Assembly: GCA_900553635.1 (NCBI GenBank)
Contig: USDU01000090.1
Span: forward strand, 1 to 9,218
Direction: 5' to 3'
DNA: 9,218 bases
From: an uncultured Lachnospiraceae bacterium
GTDB taxonomy: Bacteria > Bacillota_A > Clostridia > Lachnospirales > Lachnospiraceae
Position numbers and translations under genes: made by a program. Positions 6,700-9,218 of the stretch are shown here, one piece after another (positions within the stretch are counted from its first letter, which is position 1; each line of letters begins with the position of its first letter). A model generated the notes under the pieces. That model did not search any database, had not been told where the DNA came from, and saw only the letters and a program-made list of their open reading frames with translations.

Positions 6700-7068
6700 T
6701 CAATCCTCCCCGTACTCTTCAATCAGTTCTGCCAATTCGTCAATTTCTTTCTTACTCAGCTTTTTCCGCTTCAAAAAGGCCGCTACAAAATTCGGCAGAG
6801 ACCCCTCATAATTCTCCTCCAGGTATCGTTCGCCCTTCCGTCTGGCGTATTCCTCCTGACTCATCCGGGATGTGACCACTGACTGCTCATTCTGGAAAAT
6901 GCCATTTTCACAGATCTTCCGAAGCACCGTATAGGTGGTCGACTTCTTCCAGTTCAAATGCTCCGCTGCCAGCCGCACCAGTTCCCCGCTCCGCAGCGGC
7001 TCATGCTCCCAGATAAGCTGCGCCAGCTCCTGCTCGGCCTCGGTCATGATATAGATCAGGTCTTCCAT
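6700..7068 (-). CDS. BlaI/MecI/CopY-family transcriptional repressor
   Basis: A 122-residue winged-helix repressor that in this family binds operators as a dimer and is inactivated when the partner BlaR1-type protease triggers its cleavage. Family features are MTEAEQELAQLIWEHEPLRSGEL (helices 1-2, residues 8-30), the recognition region WKKSTTYTVLRKICENG (40-56; family pattern W-x-x-x-T-V-x-T-x-L-x-x-L-x-x-K-G), the wing VVTSRMSQEEY (64-74) and a C-terminal dimerisation helix pair KKLSKKEIDELAELIEE. The staphylococcal Asn-Phe cleavage site seems to align with Ala97-Phe98 here, while an Asn-Phe pair occurs five residues earlier (93-94). AAGGAGG lies 7 nt before the ATG. The gene is the first of an operon with the M56 sensor, and its promoter lies in a long inverted repeat (7094-7148), probably its own operator. 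Confidence 0.93.
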   Translation of the reverse strand: MEDLIYIMTEAEQELAQLIWEHEPLRSGELVRLAAEHLNWKKSTTYTVLRKICENGIFQNEQSVVTSRMSQEEYARRKGERYLEENYEGSLPNFVAAFLKRKKLSKKEIDELAELIEEYGED

Positions 7069-7093
7069 GGGACGCCTCCTTTCTGTAAATGAG

Positions 7094-7148
7094 AAATGGT
7101 TTAAAAAGTATAAACCTTTGATTTTAGTCTATACTTTTTAAACCATTT
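7094..7148. repeat. Perfect 19-bp inverted repeat, probable BlaI-type operator
   Basis: AAATGGTTTAAAAAGTATA (7094-7112) is the exact reverse complement of 7130-7148, with a 17-nt spacer. A smaller palindrome GGTTTA-7 nt-TAAACC (7098-7103, 7111-7116) lies at the left arm. The right arm covers the spacer between -35 and -10 of the repressor promoter, and the left arm lies around and just after the expected transcription start. This layout suits two-site repression. There is no T-run, so it is not a terminator. Binding by the BlaI-like protein is inferred from position. Confidence 0.7.
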
Positions 7149-7154
7149 TGTCAA
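7126..7154 (-). promoter_or_regulatory. Promoter of the BlaI/BlaR1-like operon
   Basis: On the minus strand, a perfect TTGACA (7149-7154), 17 nt, then TAGACT (7126-7131, 4 of 6 to TATAAT; an alternative TATAGA at 15 nt overlaps). The -35 directly abuts the right arm of the inverted repeat and the -10 begins inside it, so repressor binding would block RNA polymerase. The predicted leader is about 50 nt to the repressor ATG. Confidence 0.65.
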
Positions 7155-7202
7155 CTGAAATCTGATATGTATTTTAATTTCCAAAACCATTCAGTAACAT
7201 CT

Positions 7203-7274
7203 TTATTTTTCCATATCCTTCGGATATGCACGTTCCGCTTTGAATGCTATTCGGCAGGGTATCCTATCTGTCAT
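7203..7274 (-). CDS. Candidate 23-aa micro-ORF overlapping the upstream stop
   Basis: ATG overlaps the TGA of the 86-aa membrane protein gene (ATGA), and a GGGAG ribosome binding site lies 7 nt upstream inside that gene's last codons. It encodes 23 residues, MTDRIPCRIAFKAERAYPKD then MEK, ending in TAA. The peptide is hydrophilic and basic, with no TM helix. A 7-bp hairpin (7212-7218, 7222-7228, loop TTC) lies inside. It could be a translationally coupled small protein, the truncated start of a lost gene, or chance. No family is recognised. Confidence 0.3.
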   Translation of the reverse strand: MTDRIPCRIAFKAERAYPKDMEK

Positions 7275-7531
7275 ACTTTATCTCCCGGCTTCGGATGATC
7301 CGGATTGTACAGGTGGGAATAGGTGTTAAACCGGACGAACAGGTAAATGCAGATAAGCGCAATCAAAACGCACACCATCAGTTCACCCAGAAAATCTGCC
7401 ACCAGCATGGTTTTCAGAGAGAAAGTACTGATCGCGGCTTTGATAAGATATAGAATGATGCAGGCTGCGATGGCCAGAAGCAGGTAAGTTTTCTTATTCG
7501 TTACAATAATCCAACTTTCTTTTTTCTTCAT
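7271..7531 (-). CDS. Small two-TM membrane protein, unknown function
   Basis: An 86-residue protein of no recognised family. A basic N-terminus (MKKKESWIIVTNKK) is followed by TM1 (about 15-37, YLLLAIAACIILYLIKAAIS), a short loop, TM2 (about 44-65, ADFLGELMVCVLIALICIYLFV) and a polar tail ending HPKPGDKV. The start is set at this ATG because GGAGGGG lies 6 nt upstream. An ATG 15 bases earlier would include the ribosome binding site. It lies 49 nt after the next small membrane protein gene and probably shares its transcript. The Lys-rich start fits the positive-inside rule for a cytoplasmic N-terminus. Small integral membrane proteins in such clusters are sometimes accessory subunits or toxins, but nothing here allows a choice. 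Confidence 0.7.
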   Translation of the reverse strand: MKKKESWIIVTNKKTYLLLAIAACIILYLIKAAISTFSLKTMLVADFLGELMVCVLIALICIYLFVRFNTYSHLYNPDHPKPGDKV

Positions 7532-7580
7532 AAATATCCCCTCCATCCATAAAACATTTTGAAGCTTAAAAATCTGTTAT

Positions 7581-7820
7581 TTAGAGAACAAAATATCTCA
7601 CAATAAGAGCGACAATTCCAAGTACTACAACCGTATCCATCAGCCAATTCCGCTTATCTTTACAAAACAGGATCCCTGCAAGGCCGAAAACCGTCATGCA
7701 GGTACCGATTCCGGCGTCAATCCAGACGCCTTTGGAGATGGATAAAAGCGTCCACAGCGCAGACATGAAAGTATAAAGAATCGTGATAAAATTTCCGGTT
7801 CTGATTTCGTCTTTCAGCAT
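7581..7820 (-). CDS. Small three-TM membrane protein, unknown function
   Basis: A 79-residue hydrophobic protein with three likely TM helices: about 10-28 (FITILYTFMSALWTLLSI), 34-51 (AGIGTCMTVFGLAGILF) and 60-78 (MDTVVVLGIVALIVRYFVL), with a charged CKDKRNW loop before the last. I recognise no family. The start is uncertain: AAGGAG lies 10 nt before this ATG and 4 nt before an in-frame TTG at 7826. The ATG (MLKDEIRTGN) is preferred. The gene follows the remnant at 7841-7915 by about 20 nt, and its ribosome binding site lies just past the remnant's stop, suggesting the remnant was once its upstream operon partner. Confidence 0.7.
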   Translation of the reverse strand: MLKDEIRTGNFITILYTFMSALWTLLSISKGVWIDAGIGTCMTVFGLAGILFCKDKRNWLMDTVVVLGIVALIVRYFVL

Positions 7821-7840
7821 AAGCAAATTTCTCCTTTATT

Positions 7841-7915
7841 TCATTTGGTTAAAATATTCCAGATAATCTGGATCAGATTCAGCACGATATAGAGCTCCAG
7901 ACACGGATAGTATTT
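7841..7915 (-). pseudogene. C-terminal remnant of a small membrane protein gene
   Basis: A 24-codon open stretch with no start and a TAA directly in front encodes KYYPCLELYIVLNLIQIIW then NILTK, ending in TGA. It resembles the C-terminus of the 59-aa membrane protein at 8226-8405: C-L-E-L-Y-I-V-L-N-L-I-Q-I-I against C-F-G-I-Y-I-V-T-N-V-V-R-L-I, sharing C, YIV, N and I with conservative changes elsewhere. The corresponding codons TGT, TAT, GTG and AAT are identical in DNA. It is best explained as the surviving 3' end of a diverged tandem paralogue. The match is short and could be chance between TM helices. Confidence 0.4.
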
Positions 7916-7919
7916 TTAA

Positions 7920-8174
7920 TTACAACGAAACCAGTCGCTTCGCCCTCTCATACTCATTTTTCTGTACATAAATTTTATATTCGTAAGTACAGCTCTGGTC
8001 GACGCCAAAGCTTCCGGTTTTTCGGGCTTCTCCACCTAAAGGGCCTGAACCCTGAAGATTTCTTGTGTGGATTCGATAATCAATTCCATGAAGGGAAAGC
8101 GTCTCCCGAACCTCTGCCTGACGGTTCATGTCAAGGGTGAGCAGCAGCTCTTTTTGAGTCAGTATATTCCACAT
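7920..8174 (-). CDS. Small soluble protein, possibly DUF2007-like
   Basis: An 84-residue cytoplasmic protein without TM segments. The first half (LDMNRQAEVRETLSLHGIDYRIHTRN, residues 14-39) has the rhythm of a beta-alpha-beta unit as in DUF2007 'putative signal transducing' proteins, where a helix precedes a strand read as GI-x-Y-x-x. A Gly-rich loop GSGPLGGEARKTGSFG (about 42-57) and a last block YEYKIYVQKNEYERAKRLV complete it. The DUF2007 link is by pattern only and no function follows from it. The ribosome binding site is modest (GGAGAG 9 nt or GAG 3 nt before the ATG). It lies 51 nt after the 59-aa membrane protein gene, in the same orientation, so it is likely co-transcribed. Confidence 0.7.
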   Translation of the reverse strand: MWNILTQKELLLTLDMNRQAEVRETLSLHGIDYRIHTRNLQGSGPLGGEARKTGSFGVDQSCTYEYKIYVQKNEYERAKRLVSL

Positions 8175-8225
8175 AGGCTCTTTCTCTCCGTCAAATTAGA
8201 TATTTCCTTGGATAACTTTTACCAT

Positions 8226-8405
8226 TTACATATGATTTTCCAAAATAAGCCGAACCACATTCGTCACAATATAGATGCCAAAACAGGTCAGACTCTTTTT
8301 ATAGCTTTTTGTTTTTCTTCCCTTGAAATAAAACACAACGCCTAATACAAAAAATACGCACACTGCAACGACTAATATTCTGTAAAGAAAAACTGTAAAT
8401 TCCAT
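8226..8405 (-). CDS. Small two-TM membrane protein, first gene of the small-gene cluster
   Basis: A 59-residue protein with TM1 (about 6-26, LYRILVVAVCVFFVLGVVFYF), a strongly basic loop KGRKTKSYKKS (cytoplasmic side) and TM2 (about 39-55, FGIYIVTNVVRLILE). I recognise no family. The start is the ATG giving MEFTVFLY because GGGAGG lies 8 nt upstream. An ATG 42 bases earlier would read through that site and add a polar tail. A consensus promoter (8479-8507) precedes it with a leader of about 65 nt. A C-terminal fragment of a likely paralogue occurs at 7841-7915. Confidence 0.7.
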   Translation of the reverse strand: MEFTVFLYRILVVAVCVFFVLGVVFYFKGRKTKSYKKSLTCFGIYIVTNVVRLILENHM

Positions 8406-8478
8406 CTTACTTTCCTCCCGATAATTAGACAACTCCTTGTCATCCATATCTTATTTTACCCACTGTATTTGTAATTTC

Positions 8479-8507
8479 ATGATACTTGACCCATCTGAAA
8501 TTGTCAA
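8479..8507 (-). promoter_or_regulatory. Consensus promoter for the small-gene cluster
   Basis: On the minus strand, TTGACA (8502-8507, perfect), 17 nt, TATCAT (8479-8484, 5 of 6). It points toward the 59-aa membrane protein, with transcription expected to start near 8472. It is divergent from the MATE promoter about 105 bases away. The rest of 8406-8677 holds no convincing gene. Confidence 0.7.
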
Positions 8508-8602
8508 TTATATTTCGCTTTTCATAATTGTTTTCTGTACATTCCACCATTTTTGTGCCGCTTTCATTAAGCAGCTTCCACAATTCAAGGCGGATTTCTA
8601 TT

Positions 8603-8646
8603 CTTATCCTTGCTTTTCCAACCGGATAAGCCTATACTGACATAGG
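8603..8646 (+). promoter_or_regulatory. MATE gene promoter with two overlapping dyads
   Basis: TATACT (8633-8638) is a good -10 with TTGCTT (8610-8615) 17 nt upstream as a weak -35. Two inverted repeats overlay it: CTTATCC/GGATAAG (8603-8609, 8624-8630) around the -35 and CCTAT/ATAGG (8631-8635, 8642-8646) around the -10. A weak -35 covered by dyads suits a regulated efflux gene (MarR, TetR or MerR-type site), but no regulator gene is in view. Confidence 0.5.
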
Positions 8647-8677
8647 TATCTGTTTTACAAAAGAGAGGGGCTTTATC

Positions 8678-9218
8678 ATGTCTGAAACCATAGAGAAAAA
8701 ATCCTCCGGGCAGCACGGGATGCTGATGACCGAAGGCAGTATTCTTAAAAATATATTCTTATTTTCCATTCCGCTGATTCTGGGTAATCTGCTACAGCAA
8801 ACTTACAATGCGGTGGACTCGATTATCGTGGGAAACTGTGTGGGAAGCAATGCGCTGGCCTCGGTTGGCGCGGGAGCGTCGCTGATCTATCTTTTGATTG
8901 CGTTCAGCCAGGGAGCCTCTGTGGGCGCGGGCATTATCATTTCTCAATATCTTGGGGCGCGGGATTCGGAGCATGTGCGGACTGCCGTTCATACAGCTGT
9001 CACAGTGGCCCTGATCCTAGGAGCGCTTCTGACCATCGGCGGGCTTCGATTCACCAGACCGCTTCTGATCTGGATGAATACGCCGGAGGAGGTGCTGGAG
9101 GACGCCGTGCTTTATCTGCGGATTTATTCCGGCGGCATGGTTTTTAATGTTCTTTACAATATGATGGCCGGTATTCTGAACGCCGCCGGCAATTCCAGGC
9201 GTTCGCTCCTCTATCTGG
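8678..9218 (+). CDS. MATE family efflux transporter (5' part, cut by window edge)
   Basis: The first 180 residues of an inner-membrane multidrug/toxin extrusion antiporter (cation-driven export), open to the right edge; family members are about 440-460 residues. After a polar start (MSETIEKKSSGQHGMLMTEG) come TM1 (about 25-45) with SIPLILGNLLQQTYNAVDSI, then IIVGNCVGSNALASVGAG, the conserved QGASVGAGIIISQYLGARD (loop 2-3), TM3 (about 107-125), the MNTPEEVLEDAVLYLRIY segment and TM4-5 with FNVLYNMMAGILNAAGNSRR. These are typical of the DinF/MepA-type MATE branch of Firmicutes. GAGGGG lies 7 nt before the ATG. It is transcribed divergently from the small-gene cluster behind its own promoter (8603-8646). 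The substrate is not deducible. Confidence 0.92.
   Translation, partial: MSETIEKKSSGQHGMLMTEGSILKNIFLFSIPLILGNLLQQTYNAVDSIIVGNCVGSNALASVGAGASLIYLLIAFSQGASVGAGIIISQYLGARDSEHVRTAVHTAVTVALILGALLTIGGLRFTRPLLIWMNTPEEVLEDAVLYLRIYSGGMVFNVLYNMMAGILNAAGNSRRSLLYL

Noticed and set aside
7212..7228. Perfect 7-bp hairpin CATATCC-TTC-GGATATG as a terminator
   Set aside because: No T-run follows on either strand; on the minus strand A-rich sequence follows. Kept only as a hairpin within the micro-ORF.
7865..7879. AATCTG-GAT-CAGATT dyad as an operator
   Set aside because: It lies inside the coding remnant, with no promoter nearby; its 6-bp arms are easily due to chance.
8437..8640. 67-codon plus-strand frame upstream of the MATE gene
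   Set aside because: No ribosome binding site or coding character. It overlaps a strong minus-strand promoter and the MATE promoter.

Overview
The window looks like a low-to-mid GC Firmicute, probably Clostridia of the Lachnospiraceae type. The grounds are strong AGGAGG-type ribosome binding sites, consensus sigma-A-like promoters, an OmpR-type two-component system next to a PepSY protein, a BlaI/BlaR1-type pair, small double-TM membrane proteins and a DinF/MepA-type MATE transporter. I could run no searches, so the taxonomy is inferred from gene content and style.

Almost everything is on the minus strand and reads right to left. At the far right (8678-9218, plus strand) is the 5' part of a MATE efflux transporter that runs off the window. 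Divergent from it, a consensus promoter (8479-8507, minus) drives a run of small genes: a 59-aa two-TM protein, an 84-aa soluble protein, a gene remnant, a 79-aa three-TM protein, an 86-aa two-TM protein and possibly a 23-aa micro-ORF.

Next comes a BlaI-type repressor (6700-7068). Its consensus -35 abuts, and its -10 overlaps, a perfect 19-bp-arm inverted repeat. Two bases after the repressor begins a BlaR1-like M56 metalloprotease sensor (6697 to 4497) that is broken by a one-base frameshift near 6000-6008. The shift puts HExxH in one frame and ExxxD in another. Its roughly 390-residue extracellular part does not look like a beta-lactam sensor. A hairpin (4461-4489) closes this unit.

Immediately after it, a TTGAAA-17-TATAAT promoter (4426-4454) starts a second unit: a histidine phosphatase, a decayed gene remnant with an in-frame TAG (3470-3847), then an OmpR-family response regulator and its sensor kinase. 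The kinase stop codon is followed at once by two perfect tandem 11-bp repeats (1361-1382), a likely response-regulator box. These sit in front of a secreted or anchored two-PepSY-domain protein with an Asp/Trp-only tail, followed by a GNAT acetyltransferase.

Two envelope-sensing circuits are therefore adjacent: BlaI/BlaR1-like proteolytic derepression and a TCS-PepSY system. Three separate traces of decay (frameshifted sensor, DUF4132-like remnant, small membrane-protein remnant) suggest recent gene loss in this neighbourhood.
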